From the NCBI GenBank assembly GCA_030682375.1, contig JAUXOL010000012.1, forward strand, positions 48,484 through 112,483: 64,000 bases of DNA, in the 5' to 3' direction. The notes under the pieces are model-generated. The model was not told the DNA's origin. It did not search any database and saw only the letters and a program-made list of their open reading frames with translations. The stretch's first letter is position 1; each line of letters opens with the position of its first letter. Made by a program: the position numbers and the translations under genes. This document shows, in pieces, positions 33,844 through 43,718 of the stretch. The DNA is from Gallionella sp. (GTDB taxonomy: Bacteria; Pseudomonadota; Gammaproteobacteria; Burkholderiales; Gallionellaceae).

Positions 33844-34901
33844 GGCAAGGGGTAGGGCGGGGGCAGGAACTGCAGGCGTGCGCCTGCAAGCGAGCCGAGA
33901 TGGATGGGGTGCGCGTCGTGGCTGGTGATATGCACGACGGCCAGTACGTCGTAGCCGCCGCCGGGTGCGGCCGCCGCGTTGACGATCATGCCGCTGGACT
34001 GGCCTTCCATGTCTGCGCTGTAAAGTTCATTTCCGGGCTGCGGCCCCATATTGTCGTTCGTCGTGCCGTCCACATGCGCGAGATACATGCGACGTTTCGG
34101 CTTGCCGAGGTGCTGCATGCGCGCGACGATCTCCTGCCCGGGGTAGCAGCCTTTCTTGAAGTTCACGCCGCCTAGCACTTCGAAATTCACCATCTGCGCG
34201 ACGAATTCTTCCTGCGTCTGTGGCAGGATGAACGGGAGGCCGGCGCGGATGCTCAGCCAGTCCCAGCAGGCGCTGCCGACCGGCTGCGCGGCTATCGCAG
34301 TCCATATTTCCTGCGCGCGTTGCGGCGCGGCGTTGATCTGCCAGCGGTGCTCGCCCAGTTTGATCAGCGACGAGGACTCGCCGTTAACGACTTCGAACGA
34401 TTGTTGCGGCAGTTCGCCGAACAGCGCGCGCAATGCGGCTTCGGCCTGCGCACCAGACATGCCCGGCGAAATGGACACGCCCAGCGAGACGACCTCGTCG
34501 CTGGCATCGGCGATTTTCACCTTGGCGCGCAGCACGTACATCGAGAGTTTCTTGCGTATCGGCTCGCACAAGCTGCGCGGCAGTTGCAGCAGGTAGTCGG
34601 CCCCGTCGCGCCAGATCAGCATGCTGGCGAGCATGCGACCCTTGGGCGAATTGAGGCTGCTGAGCTGCGCGTGTGCCGCATCGACCGCGCGGATGTCGTT
34701 GGAGAGCAGGTTCTGCAAGAAGGTCTGCGCCTCTTCGCCGGAGGCGCGCAACACGCCGAACTGGCCGAGGTCGCACAGCACGGCGGCACTTTGAGTGGCG
34801 AGCAGTTCGGAGGTTGTGTCGGTGTAGTGTTGCGCGATGCCGTCCTGCAATGTCGCGCCGCGCTGTTGCAGAAATTGTTGCCAGTCGGAGTTCATCGTCA
34901 T
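33840..34901 (-). CDS. ygfZ: folate-binding iron-sulfur cluster protein YgfZ
   Basis: A 353-residue GcvT-like protein involved in maintaining or repairing iron-sulfur enzymes with folate. The signature KGCYPGQEIVAR with the essential cysteine lies near residue 245. N-terminal ALCDLGQFGVLR-like and LLSNDIRAVD segments match the folate-binding fold. Start at 34901 overlaps the small gene upstream (ATGA). Fits a cell with heavy iron-sulfur demand, as does the isc operon. Confidence 0.93.
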   Translation of the reverse strand: MTMNSDWQQFLQQRGATLQDGIAQHYTDTTSELLATQSAAVLCDLGQFGVLRASGEEAQTFLQNLLSNDIRAVDAAHAQLSSLNSPKGRMLASMLIWRDGADYLLQLPRSLCEPIRKKLSMYVLRAKVKIADASDEVVSLGVSISPGMSGAQAEAALRALFGELPQQSFEVVNGESSSLIKLGEHRWQINAAPQRAQEIWTAIAAQPVGSACWDWLSIRAGLPFILPQTQEEFVAQMVNFEVLGGVNFKKGCYPGQEIVARMQHLGKPKRRMYLAHVDGTTNDNMGPQPGNELYSADMEGQSSGMIVNAAAAPGGGYDVLAVVHITSHDAHPIHLGSLAGARLQFLPPPYPLP

Positions 34902-35170
34902 GCGTAGGTATCGATGCGACGGCTCGCCGCGCTCTCGCTTTCCGTGCGCTGGACGGAGGCGGGTTCGGCGGTCTCGCGGGCTGCAGTCTCGCTGGCTTCC
35001 GCGTTCTGGTTCGCCGCCTGGTTCAGTTGTATCGCACGGGTGGACAGCTTCACCACCGAGGATTCCTGCGTGGCCTGCGCCTGTGGTTCCGGATTTCTTG
35101 CGGCCGGTTGCGCTTGGGTCTGGGCGATGTTGCCCAGCTGGACGGCCGAGGTTGCGTTGTTGACGTTCAT
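34898..35170 (-). CDS. small low-complexity hypothetical protein
   Basis: A 90-residue protein preceded by GGGAG at good spacing. It begins MNVNNATSAVQLGNIAQTQ and is rich in Ala, Gln, Glu and Ser, probably disordered. It has no Cys, signal peptide or membrane segment. Its stop overlaps the ygfZ start in ATGA, so the two are co-translated. No family recognised. Confidence 0.6.
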   Translation of the reverse strand: MNVNNATSAVQLGNIAQTQAQPAARNPEPQAQATQESSVVKLSTRAIQLNQAANQNAEASETAARETAEPASVQRTESESAASRRIDTYA

Positions 35171-35359
35171 GATTTAACTCCCGAAGGGCTGTATATATGC
35201 TTCAAACGATACTCGCTTTGCCTTGCGGCATCAAGGCGGAGGGCGATATGTTTGGTGTATGTGGACAGGGCCGGAAGGGATGCATTCGTCGGATTTGCTG
35301 CGGAACTCGATATGCCATGCCCTATAATCCGGGCCATTGTCGATTTTTGTCGCTGACTC

Positions 35360-37186
35360 ATGCCCGCTTGCCTGCTGCGCCGTATCCTGCTGCTTGCCCT
35401 GACCTGCTGTGTTTCATCTGCGGTCTGGGCGGGACATGCCATTGCCCTGCATGGGCAGCCCAGATATCCGGCCGACTTCCGCCAGTTCGATTATGTGGCT
35501 ACGCAAGCCCCGCAAGGCGGGGAGCTGTTCACGTCGAGCATGGGTAACTTCGAGAAACTCAATCCCTACACGCTCAAGGGCCGTGCTGCGGACGGCCTGC
35601 AATACCTGGTGTTTGAGACGCTGGCCGTGTCTTCGCTGGACGAGCCGGACACCATGTACGGCCTGCTCGCCGAGGACATCGCGCTGGCTCAGGACGAGCT
35701 GTCGCTGACCTTCCGTTTGAATCCCAAGGCTGCATTCTCCAACGGCGACAGGGTCACTGCGGCGGATGTGAAATATTCCTTCGACCAATTGGTGGGCAAG
35801 CTGGCGGGACCGATGTACCGCCAGTACTGGGCCGATGTGAAGCAGATGGTGGTGATCGACGAGCGCACCGTGCGCGCCGAATTCAAGCGCAAGAATCACG
35901 AGTTGCGTCTGATCGTCTGCCAGCTGCCGGTGTTCTCGCGCAAGTGGGGCGGCGGCAAGCCTTTCGACAAGATGTCGCTGGATGCGCCCATCGCCTCCGG
36001 TCCCTATGTGGTGGAGTCCTTCGATCTCGGCAAGCGCATCACCTATCGCCGCAATCCGTCGTACTGGGCAAACGAGCATCCGGCGCGTCGGGGGATGTTC
36101 AATTTCGAGCGCATCACTTACCGCTATTACAAGGACACGCTGGCGCGCATGGAAGGTTTGAAGGCCGGGGAGATCGACCTGATCCAGGAGAACTCGTCGA
36201 AGAACTGGGCGCGCAACCATCAGGGCAAGCGCTGGGATGAGGGCGCGCTGGTCAAGGCGCTGCTGCCTCACCGCAACGGGGCAGGCTGGCAGGGATTTGC
36301 GATGAATACGCGCCGCGCTCTGTTCCAGGACAAGCGTGTGCGACAGGCGCTGGCGCTGGCGATGGATTTCGAATGGATGAACCGCCAGCTGTTCTTCGAT
36401 CTTTACGCCCGCAGCCCCAGCTATTTCACCAACACCGAGCTGGCGGCCACCGGCAAGCCAGACGTGCGTGAGCTGGCGGTGCTGCGCGATTTGCAGGCGC
36501 GCTTCGGTGACAAGCTGCCGCCGGAGGTCTTCGATGAGATACAGCCGCCGCCCAGCACCTTGCCGCCGCATTCGTTGCGCGACAACCTGCGCCAGGCGCG
36601 CGAGCTGCTGGCCGAGGCGGGCTGGATCTATCGCGACGGTGCTTTGCGCAACGCCCAGGGCGAGCCGTTCCAGTTCGAGATGATGCTGGAGGACCGCATG
36701 CAGGAGCGCGCCTCGGCGCCTTATGCGCGCAATCTGGAGAAGCTCGGGATCGCGATGACCTACCGCATCTATGATGCCGCGCTGTATCAGAACAAGGTCG
36801 AGAACTTCGATTACGACATGGTGTGGGCGCTGATGGGCGGCTCGCAGAGTCCCGGCAACGAGCTCTTCGATTACTTCAGTTCGACCAGCCGCAATCAGCC
36901 CGGCTCCAGCAATGCCATGGGCGTGTCCGATCCCATTGTCGATGCATTGCTGGCGCGCATCGTCCAGGCCGAGCGGCGCGACGAACTGGTGACGCTGGTG
37001 CGCGTGCTCGACCGCGTGCTGCGTCTGGGCTACTACATGGTGCCGCATTTCTACAGCAGCGCGCATCGAGTGTCCTATCGCAACACACTGGCGTATCCGC
37101 AAACGTTGCCGAAGTTCTACCGCATCGAGGACTGGTCGGTGACGACCTGGTGGATGAAACCTGCCGGAGAAGGGAGCCGCCGATGA
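35360..37186 (+). CDS. yejA: peptide ABC transporter substrate-binding protein YejA
   Basis: Periplasmic family-5 solute-binding protein of 608 residues, length typical of YejA. Signal peptide about 1-24 ending WAG. Family features include ALHGQPRYPADFRQFDYV, LNPYTLKGRAADGL and MNTRRALFQDKRVRQALALA. It supplies the YejBEF importer, which takes up oligopeptides (and microcin C in enterobacteria). The stop overlaps the yejB start. The divergent gap 35171-35359 holds the promoter. Confidence 0.93.
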   Translation: MPACLLRRILLLALTCCVSSAVWAGHAIALHGQPRYPADFRQFDYVATQAPQGGELFTSSMGNFEKLNPYTLKGRAADGLQYLVFETLAVSSLDEPDTMYGLLAEDIALAQDELSLTFRLNPKAAFSNGDRVTAADVKYSFDQLVGKLAGPMYRQYWADVKQMVVIDERTVRAEFKRKNHELRLIVCQLPVFSRKWGGGKPFDKMSLDAPIASGPYVVESFDLGKRITYRRNPSYWANEHPARRGMFNFERITYRYYKDTLARMEGLKAGEIDLIQENSSKNWARNHQGKRWDEGALVKALLPHRNGAGWQGFAMNTRRALFQDKRVRQALALAMDFEWMNRQLFFDLYARSPSYFTNTELAATGKPDVRELAVLRDLQARFGDKLPPEVFDEIQPPPSTLPPHSLRDNLRQARELLAEAGWIYRDGALRNAQGEPFQFEMMLEDRMQERASAPYARNLEKLGIAMTYRIYDAALYQNKVENFDYDMVWALMGGSQSPGNELFDYFSSTSRNQPGSSNAMGVSDPIVDALLARIVQAERRDELVTLVRVLDRVLRLGYYMVPHFYSSAHRVSYRNTLAYPQTLPKFYRIEDWSVTTWWMKPAGEGSRR

Positions 37187-38238
37187 TCCATTACGTGGGC
37201 AAGCGCCTGTTGCTGATGATTCCCACCTTGCTGGGCATCCTTCTGCTGACATTCTCCGTGATCCAGTTCGTCCCCGGCGGCCCGGTCGAGCAGATGGTCA
37301 GCGAGTTGCGCGGCAAGGGGCACGGCAGCCAGGAAGCGGGCGGCGGCGGGCAGAGCATCTATCGCGGCCAGCAGGGCATCGATGCCGAGCGCATGGCCGA
37401 GATCAAGGCGCTGTACGGGTTCGACAAGCCCGCGCCGGAGCGATTCTGGATCATGCTCAAGGGCTACGCCACGCTCGATCTGGGCACCAGCTTCTTCCAT
37501 CAGAAATCGGTGTGGGAACTGGTCAAGGACAAGATGCCGGTGTCGATCTCGCTCGGGCTGTGGACGCTGGCAATCACCTATCTGGTGTCGATACCGCTGG
37601 GCATCGCCAAGGCGGTGCGAGACGGCTCGCGCTTCGATACCGCGTCCAGCCTCCTGATCCTGAGCGGCTATGCGATCCCCGGCTTCGTGCTGGGCGTGGT
37701 GCTGCTGGTGCTGTTCGGCGGCGGCAGCTTCTGGCAATGGTTCCCGCTGCGCGGGCTGACTTCGGATAACTGGGAGCAGCTCTCGCTGGTCGGCAAGGTG
37801 ACCGATTACCTGTGGCATATCACCCTGCCGGTGTTCGCGCAGGTGGTCGGCAGCTTCGCGGTGATCACCATGCTCACCAAGAACACCGTCATCGAGGAGA
37901 TTCGTAAGCAATACGTGCTCACCGCGCGCGCCAAGGGGCTGCCGGAGCGCACAGTGCTGTATCGCCATGTCTTCCGCAATGCGCTGCTGCCGCTGTTGAC
38001 CGGCTTTCCCGCCGCCTTCATCGGTGCGTTCTTCACCGGCAGTCTGCTGATCGAAACGTTGTTCTCGCTCGATGGCCTGGGGCTGTTGTCGTACAACGCC
38101 ATCATGCAGCGCGACTATCCGGTGGTGATGGGTACGTTGTTCATCTTCACGCTGGCCGGGCTGTTTGCCAAGCTGGTCTCGGATGTCAGTTATGTGCTGG
38201 CCGACCCGCGCGTAAAGTTCGAAGGAGTGGCTTCGTGA
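37183..38238 (+). CDS. yejB: peptide ABC transporter permease YejB
   Basis: A 351-residue inner-membrane permease with six spans. It starts MIHYVGKRLLLMIPTLLGIL, has the long YejB-type periplasmic insertion (QEAGGGGQSIYRGQQG) and the EAA loop RKQYVLTARAKGLPERTVLY. The ATG at 37183 overlaps the yejA stop and the end overlaps yejE by four bases. Forms the channel with YejE. Confidence 0.94.
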   Translation: MIHYVGKRLLLMIPTLLGILLLTFSVIQFVPGGPVEQMVSELRGKGHGSQEAGGGGQSIYRGQQGIDAERMAEIKALYGFDKPAPERFWIMLKGYATLDLGTSFFHQKSVWELVKDKMPVSISLGLWTLAITYLVSIPLGIAKAVRDGSRFDTASSLLILSGYAIPGFVLGVVLLVLFGGGSFWQWFPLRGLTSDNWEQLSLVGKVTDYLWHITLPVFAQVVGSFAVITMLTKNTVIEEIRKQYVLTARAKGLPERTVLYRHVFRNALLPLLTGFPAAFIGAFFTGSLLIETLFSLDGLGLLSYNAIMQRDYPVVMGTLFIFTLAGLFAKLVSDVSYVLADPRVKFEGVAS

Positions 38239-39308
38239 GCGGGCCGGTCGCGGATGTGAAACTCGAAGTCGGCCTGCCTTCGGTGTCGCCCAATCAGCAA
38301 CGCTGGCGGCGTTTCCGCCAGCACCGGCTGGGGTATGCGAGCCTGCTGATCTTTACGGTGCTGTTCGTCGTCAGCCTGTTCGCCGAGATGCTTTCCAACG
38401 ACCGTCCGCTGATCGCCTCCTATCAGGGGACGCTGTACTTCCCGCTGGTGAACGATTATCCCGAGACCACTTTCGGCGGCGACTTCCCGACGCCGACGGA
38501 CTACCTCGATCCCTTCATCCGCGAACAGTTCTCCCGCCCCGGCAACTGGGCGGTCTATCCACCGAATCCCTATCGTTACGACACGCTGAATTATTTTGCG
38601 TCGCAGCCGAATCCGGCGGCGCCGAGCGCGGAGAACTGGCTGGGCACCGACGACCGCGGGCGCGATGTGCTGGCGCGCGCGCTTTACGGCTTCCGCGTGT
38701 CGGTGCTGTTCGGCATGGCGCTGACCATTATCGGCGTGGTGCTGGGCGTATTGGCCGGCGCGATCCAGGGCTATTTCGGCGGGCGGGTCGATCTGTATCT
38801 GCAACGCTTCAGTGAGATTTGGGGTTCGCTGCCCGAACTGTATCTGCTGCTGATCTTCGCTTCGTTCTTCCAGCCCAGCATCACGCTGCTGCTGATCCTG
38901 CTGTCGCTGTTCGGCTGGCTGGCGCTGGCCGATTACGTGCGCGCCGAGTTCCTGCGCAACCGCCAGCTCGACTACGTGCGCGCGGCGCGAGCGCTGGGGC
39001 TGGGCAACCGCCAGATCATGTGGCGGCACATCCTGCCCAACAGCCTGACTCCGGTCATCACCTTCCTGCCGTTCCGCATGAGCGTCGCGATCACCGCGCT
39101 GACCAGCCTCGACTTCCTCGGCCTCGGCGTGCCGCCCTCGACCCCCAGCCTCGGCGAGTTGCTGGCGCAGGGCAAGGACAATCTCGATGCGTGGTGGATA
39201 GGGCTGACTGCGTTCGTCGTGCTGTTCGTCACCTTGCTGTTGCTGGTGTTCATCGGCGAGGCGCTGCGTGATGCCTTCGATACCCGCAAGTCGGGGAGCG
39301 GACGATGA
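38235..39308 (+). CDS. yejE: peptide ABC transporter permease YejE
   Basis: A 357-residue permease with a GTG start. It has an N-terminal span ([21 protein letters not shown]), the long periplasmic stretch characteristic of YejE including [20 protein letters not shown], and the EAA loop [20 protein letters not shown]. Overlaps yejB and yejF by four bases each. Confidence 0.94.
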   Translation: MSGPVADVKLEVGLPSVSPNQQRWRRFRQHRLGYASLLIFTVLFVVSLFAEMLSNDRPLIASYQGTLYFPLVNDYPETTFGGDFPTPTDYLDPFIREQFSRPGNWAVYPPNPYRYDTLNYFASQPNPAAPSAENWLGTDDRGRDVLARALYGFRVSVLFGMALTIIGVVLGVLAGAIQGYFGGRVDLYLQRFSEIWGSLPELYLLLIFASFFQPSITLLLILLSLFGWLALADYVRAEFLRNRQLDYVRAARALGLGNRQIMWRHILPNSLTPVITFLPFRMSVAITALTSLDFLGLGVPPSTPSLGELLAQGKDNLDAWWIGLTAFVVLFVTLLLLVFIGEALRDAFDTRKSGSGR

Positions 39309-40900
39309 CTGACTTGCTTGAAGTCCGCAATCTCGGCGTCAGTTTCGGCGAGCAGGCCGATGCGCCGCGCGTCGTCGACGGCGTCTCTTTCACGCTGAAG
39401 CCGGGCGAGAAGTTCGCGCTGGTCGGCGAGTCTGGCTCGGGCAAGAGCGTCACGGCGCTTTCATTGTTGCGGCTGGTGGCGAATGCGCGTTCCAGCGGCG
39501 AGGTGCTGTTCGAGGGCGAGGAGCTTGTGGGCGCCAGCGAACGTCGTCTGCGCGGCATACGCGGCAAGGACATCGCGATGATCTTCCAAGAGCCGATGAC
39601 CGCGCTCAATCCGCTGATGCGCATCGGCGAGCAGATCGTCGAAGTGCTCTCGTTGCACGAAGGGATGGACTACGTTCCGGCGCGCGCGCGCGCCATCGAG
39701 TTGCTGGGCCACACCGGCATCACCGAGCCGGAACGGCGTTTTTCCAGTTTTCCGCATGAACTCTCGGGCGGCCAGCGGCAGCGGGCGATGATCGCGATGG
39801 CGCTGGCCTGTCGCCCGAAGCTGCTGATCGCCGACGAGCCGACCACCGCGCTGGATGTGACCATACGCGTGCAGATTATGGAGCTGCTGAATGCATTGCA
39901 GCGCGAATACGGTATGGCGATCCTGCTGATCACGCACGACCTCAATCTGGTGCGTCGTTTCGCCGACCGCGTAGGGGTGATGCAGTCGGGGCGGCTGGTC
40001 GAACTGGCCGAGACCGGGCAATTGTTTTCTGCGCCGCAGCATCCCTATACCCGACGTCTGCTCGACAGCCGTCCCCGGAAGATGGTGCAGCCGCTGTCGG
40101 TGGAACAGGAGGCCGGGGCCGACTTGCTGCGCGGCGACGGTCTGCGCGTCGAGTTCTCCTATCCGGTCGGCTGGTTCAAAAAGAAAATATTCACCGCGGT
40201 CGACGGCGTCAGCCTGAACCTGAAACGTGGCGAGACGCTGGGCATCGTCGGCGAATCTGGTTCCGGCAAATCGACGCTGGCGATGGCGTTGCTGGCCTTG
40301 CAGCCGCTCGCCGCCGGGGAATGCCGGTTCGAAGGTCAGGCGATGCCGCGCACCCAGTCGGCACAGCTGCGGGCACTGCGCGCCAGGATGCAGGTGGTGT
40401 TTCAGGATCCCTTTGCGAGCCTTTCGCCGCGTATGACCATAGAACAGATTGTCGGCGAGGGATTGGCATTGCATCAGCCGAACATGCCGGTTGCCGAGCG
40501 CCGCCAACGCATCGCGCAGACGTTGCAGGAAGTCGGGTTGGGGGCCGAGATGCTGGTGCGTTATCCGCATGAGTTTTCCGGCGGCCAGCGCCAGCGCATC
40601 GCGATTGCGCGCGCCATCATTCTCGAACCGCAACTGCTGGTGCTGGACGAGCCGACCAGCGCGCTCGATGCGTCGGTGCAGAAGCAGGTGCTTGAACTGC
40701 TTGCAGGCCTGCAGGCGCGGCGCGGCATGAGTTACCTGCTGATCAGCCACGACCTCGAAGTGATCGCCGCGATGTCGCATCGCATCGCCGTGATGCAGGC
40801 GGGCCGCATCGTCGAACAGGGTCCGGTCGATGCCGTCATCGAGTCTCCCCAACACGACTATACCCGCCAATTGCTGGCCAGCGTGGTGCCTCAAGTCTGA
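39305..40900 (+). CDS. yejF: peptide ABC transporter double ATPase YejF
   Basis: A 531-residue protein with two ABC cassettes. The first has Walker [10 protein letters not shown] at 41-49 and signature [10 protein letters not shown]. The second has [15 protein letters not shown] near 317, signature [14 protein letters not shown] and Walker [13 protein letters not shown]. It energises the YejABEF peptide importer. The last gene of the operon; about 150 bases to the next gene without a clear terminator. Confidence 0.95.
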   Translation: MTDLLEVRNLGVSFGEQADAPRVVDGVSFTLKPGEKFALVGESGSGKSVTALSLLRLVANARSSGEVLFEGEELVGASERRLRGIRGKDIAMIFQEPMTALNPLMRIGEQIVEVLSLHEGMDYVPARARAIELLGHTGITEPERRFSSFPHELSGGQRQRAMIAMALACRPKLLIADEPTTALDVTIRVQIMELLNALQREYGMAILLITHDLNLVRRFADRVGVMQSGRLVELAETGQLFSAPQHPYTRRLLDSRPRKMVQPLSVEQEAGADLLRGDGLRVEFSYPVGWFKKKIFTAVDGVSLNLKRGETLGIVGESGSGKSTLAMALLALQPLAAGECRFEGQAMPRTQSAQLRALRARMQVVFQDPFASLSPRMTIEQIVGEGLALHQPNMPVAERRQRIAQTLQEVGLGAEMLVRYPHEFSGGQRQRIAIARAIILEPQLLVLDEPTSALDASVQKQVLELLAGLQARRGMSYLLISHDLEVIAAMSHRIAVMQAGRIVEQGPVDAVIESPQHDYTRQLLASVVPQV

Positions 40901-41047
40901 GCGTGTTCAGCAACCTGCGCCTCGCTCCGGTTACGGGTTGACGCTGTCCGGATTTAGGATTACAAAGACAGCGAGATGTTCCAATGTTGCGATGCAACAA
41001 CAAGAGTGTTTCAGTAGTTCTTTTCTTCATAGACCAAGGAGTCAATC

Positions 41048-41377
41048 ATGAGCACCAAAGTGGCAAATGTTGAGGGCGACGTCAGCAAGGAAAAACTGAT
41101 GCAGGATCTGCGCGTCGTGGTGGCGGATGCCGAGGAGTTGTTGCGCGCAACCGCAGGGCAGGCCGGCGAAAAGGCCGCCGCAGCTCGCGAGCGCATCCAG
41201 GAAAGCCTGGTCGCTGCCAAGGAACGCATGGTCGCCGCCGAGCGTGCCGTCGTCGAAAAAACCAAGCAGGCTGCCAAGGCGACCGACGAGTATGTGCATG
41301 AGAATCCGTGGAAGGCCGTCGGCATCGCCGCCGGTGCCGGTCTGATCATCGGCATGCTGATCTCGCGCGGTCGTTGA
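41048..41377 (+). CDS. DUF883 (ElaB/YqjD/CsbD-like) membrane-anchored protein
   Basis: A 109-residue protein with a long amphipathic helix (about 10-80, rich in Ala, Glu, Lys, Arg) and a C-terminal transmembrane segment AVGIAAGAGLIIGMLISRGR. This is the ElaB/YqjD layout; E. coli YqjD binds ribosomes at the inner membrane in stationary phase. AAGGAG precedes the ATG. The next two genes encode its usual neighbours YqjE and YqjK. Confidence 0.9.
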   Translation: MSTKVANVEGDVSKEKLMQDLRVVVADAEELLRATAGQAGEKAAAARERIQESLVAAKERMVAAERAVVEKTKQAAKATDEYVHENPWKAVGIAAGAGLIIGMLISRGR

Positions 41378-41380
41378 TCG

Positions 41381-41758
41381 ATGCAGGAGACCGGTCTGCT
41401 GGGGTCGGCTAAACGTCTGCTTTGTACGCTGACTTCAATCGCTTCGACCAGGCTTGAACTGCTGGCGAACGAGTTGCAGGAAGAGCGTCTGCGTCTGACG
41501 CAGATGCTCTTCTTCGCCTTGGCCGCATTCTTCTGTTTCAGCATGGCGGTGTTGCTGCTCACCGTATTCATCGTGGTGCTGTTCTGGGACAGTCATCGCC
41601 TCGCTGTCTTGGGTGGACTCGGCATGGTCTTTATCGTGTCGGGTGTGCTGCTGGCGATGTTGCTGCGCAGCAAGGCGCAGGAGAAACCCAAACTCTTTTC
41701 CGCCAGTCTGGGCGAGTTGGCCAGGGACAGGGCGCAGCTGGAGGGTGGTCATGAGTGA
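41381..41758 (+). CDS. yqjE: YqjE-like (phage holin superfamily III) membrane protein
   Basis: A 125-residue protein with two transmembrane segments (LFFALAAFFCFSMAVLLLTV and LGGLGMVFIVSGVLLAML) after a short N-terminal helix. Matches the YqjE/Phage_holin_3 group, which is an ordinary chromosomal protein here, not a phage gene. Follows DUF883 by 3 bases and overlaps yqjK by 8. Confidence 0.85.
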   Translation: MQETGLLGSAKRLLCTLTSIASTRLELLANELQEERLRLTQMLFFALAAFFCFSMAVLLLTVFIVVLFWDSHRLAVLGGLGMVFIVSGVLLAMLLRSKAQEKPKLFSASLGELARDRAQLEGGHE

Positions 41759-42038
41759 GAAGATGCTCGCGGTGATGCAACGTCGCAGCGAGTTGTTGGC
41801 GAAGATCGCCTCGCAACGCGAGCAGGTACGGCAGGCAGGCGCTCGCTGGCAAGCGCCTCTGGCCTTGGCCGATCAGGGATTGGCTGCGTTGCGTTTCATG
41901 CGCGCCAGACCGGTGCTGGTCGCGGGTGTGGCCGCGCTGCTGATGTGGCGCAGACGCGGCGTACTTGGGGTGGTCGGGATGGGGGTGCGGGCGTGGAAGG
42001 GGTATCGTTACCTGACGGGGCTTGCCGCCAAGCTGTAG
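41751..42038 (+). CDS. yqjK: YqjK-like protein
   Basis: A 95-residue protein from the ATG at 41751. It has an N-terminal coiled stretch (RRSELLAKIASQREQVRQAG) and a hydrophobic segment in the middle, ending with a basic tail. Position after DUF883 and yqjE identifies it as the YqjK equivalent. Function unknown. The upstream part of the open frame (from 41613) is not coding. Confidence 0.75.
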   Translation: MSEKMLAVMQRRSELLAKIASQREQVRQAGARWQAPLALADQGLAALRFMRARPVLVAGVAALLMWRRRGVLGVVGMGVRAWKGYRYLTGLAAKL

Positions 42039-42067
42039 TTACGACACCCCAAACTGTAGTTACGACA
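42033..42067 (+). repeat. short direct repeat after yqjK
   Basis: CTGTAGTTACGACA at 42033-42046 and again at 42054-42067, separated by seven bases. The first copy contains the yqjK stop codon. It lies between convergent genes. Confidence 0.8.
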
Positions 42068-42069
42068 GC

Positions 42070-43557
42070 TTAGTTGTAAGCGACATGCGCCCGTTTCGCA
42101 GATTTTCCGGAAGCCTGTTTCCTGTTGCCGTTGCGCTTGGCCAGTTTGCTTGATTTCTTGCCGGCCTTGCTCAGGCGGCTCTTGCGCACCGGCGCCTTCA
42201 CGATGGTGAGCGTCTGTCCGGCCTGCGCCTTGCTCACTCCGTCGTTCCAGCTCTTCAGTTTCGCGAGGCTGACGCGATAGCGGCGGGCGATGCTGGAGAG
42301 CGTCTCACCCTTGCGCACCTTGTGGCTGATCGTGCGAGTAGCGCTCGTGGCGTAGGGACGCAGGTGCATGTTGAATGCCTCGAACTCGCTGTCGTTCTCG
42401 CTTTCCTCGCCGTTGACCGGCACCAGCAATGTCTGGCCTGTGCTGACGTTGGAACGGCCGGAAATGCCGTTCACCGACTTGAGCGTTTCGACTGAGAGTC
42501 CCAACTTGGGCGCCAGTTGGTCCAAGCGTTCTCCCTTCTTCGGCTGGTAAGGTTGCCAGCTGACCAGCGGCTTGTCGTAGGTTTCCAGATTGGCGCGGAA
42601 AGTCTCCACCTTGTCTATCGGCAGCAGGATCAGGTCGCTGTTGTCCTGCAGGATTACCGGACGGTTGTGCGCAGGGTTGAGTGCGATGAACTCCGCCATC
42701 GGGATGTCGGCGAGTTGTGCGGCCAGTTTCACGTCGATGTGCTTGGCGGTGGCGACCGCGGCGAAATAGGGTTCGTTCGGAATGTCCTGCAGCACCAGCC
42801 CGTAACTGGCCGGATTGGCGACGATGTTCTTGACCGCGAGCAGCTTGGGCAAGTAATTGCGCGTCTCGTCCGGCATCTTCAGGCTGCTGTAATTTACCGG
42901 CAGGCCGCGTTTGCGGTTGCGCGCCTGGGCGCGTTGCACCGCGCCTTCGCCCCAGTTGTAGGCGGCCAACGCCAGCTCCCAGTCGCCGAACATGTCATGC
43001 AGTTTCTGCAGGTAATCGAGTGCGCCGTTGGTCGCGCTGACTACGTCGCGGCGGCCGTCGTACCACCAGTTCTGCTGCATGCCGAAGTGCTTGCCGGTGG
43101 ACGGGATGAACTGCCAGATGCCGGATGCGCTGGCGGTGGAGTACGCGCCCGGATTGAAGGCGCTCTCTATCATCGGCAACAGTGCGATCTCGCTGGGCAT
43201 GCCGCGGCGCTCGACTTCACCGGTGATGTAGTAAAGGTAACGACGCGCGCGATCGGTCATGCGTGCGACGTAGTCTGGGCGCTTGGCATACCATTGTTCG
43301 TGCTTCGCGACCAGCGGGCTGTCCAAATCGCGCATGGCGAATCCGCCGCGAATGCGCCCCCACAGATCGTTCATCGCCAGATCGTCGTCCGGGATCAATT
43401 CCAGCTTGATGTTGCGTGCGGTCGAGAGCGTCAGCGGCGCTACATTCAGCGATTCGCTGAGGGCGAGCCTGTCTTCGGCGTGGATGAGCGGGGTGAACGT
43501 GACGATGCCAGTGGCGAGCAGTGCGGAAAAAATCAGTCGAATCAATGGCACGGGCAT
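42070..43557 (-). CDS. mltD: membrane-bound lytic murein transglycosylase D with LysM domains
   Basis: Cleaves peptidoglycan glycan strands. The 495-residue protein has a signal peptide about 1-27, a goose-type lysozyme/SLT domain with catalytic E131 in LPMIESAFNP and the YSTASASGIWQFIPSTGKHF motif, and two LysM repeats (about 345-395 and 415-460) that bind murein. The C-terminus is an unusual Lys/Arg/Ser-rich tail. A lipobox Cys is not evident at the signal-peptide end, so it may be soluble in the periplasm. Confidence 0.92.
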   Translation of the reverse strand: MPVPLIRLIFSALLATGIVTFTPLIHAEDRLALSESLNVAPLTLSTARNIKLELIPDDDLAMNDLWGRIRGGFAMRDLDSPLVAKHEQWYAKRPDYVARMTDRARRYLYYITGEVERRGMPSEIALLPMIESAFNPGAYSTASASGIWQFIPSTGKHFGMQQNWWYDGRRDVVSATNGALDYLQKLHDMFGDWELALAAYNWGEGAVQRAQARNRKRGLPVNYSSLKMPDETRNYLPKLLAVKNIVANPASYGLVLQDIPNEPYFAAVATAKHIDVKLAAQLADIPMAEFIALNPAHNRPVILQDNSDLILLPIDKVETFRANLETYDKPLVSWQPYQPKKGERLDQLAPKLGLSVETLKSVNGISGRSNVSTGQTLLVPVNGEESENDSEFEAFNMHLRPYATSATRTISHKVRKGETLSSIARRYRVSLAKLKSWNDGVSKAQAGQTLTIVKAPVRKSRLSKAGKKSSKLAKRNGNRKQASGKSAKRAHVAYN

Positions 43558-43671
43558 GACTCCGATGGGTTCAAAATTTGATGGATGTTAGCCCAGCAGG
43601 CGCGGCAAGGTCAACCTAAAATGCGTAAACACAATAGCTTAGGTGTGTTTTTTGCCACAGATTCGGAAATG

Positions 43672-43700
43672 AAAAAGGGCACGGTGTGCCGTGCCCTTAC
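43672..43700 (-). terminator. terminator of acs
   Basis: A perfect 10-base stem AAGGGCACGG / CCGTGCCCTT with a four-base loop (43675-43698), followed by a T-run on the minus strand, 20 bases after the acs stop. Confidence 0.88.
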
Positions 43701-43718
43701 GTCATCATTTCAAAATGA

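Noticed and set aside
35414..37252. 612-codon frame opposite yejA
   Set aside because: Shadow frame; yejA has a signal peptide and conserved family motifs.
41381..41758. Holin-like protein as a sign of prophage
   Set aside because: It belongs to the DUF883-yqjE-yqjK chromosomal trio; no phage genes surround it.
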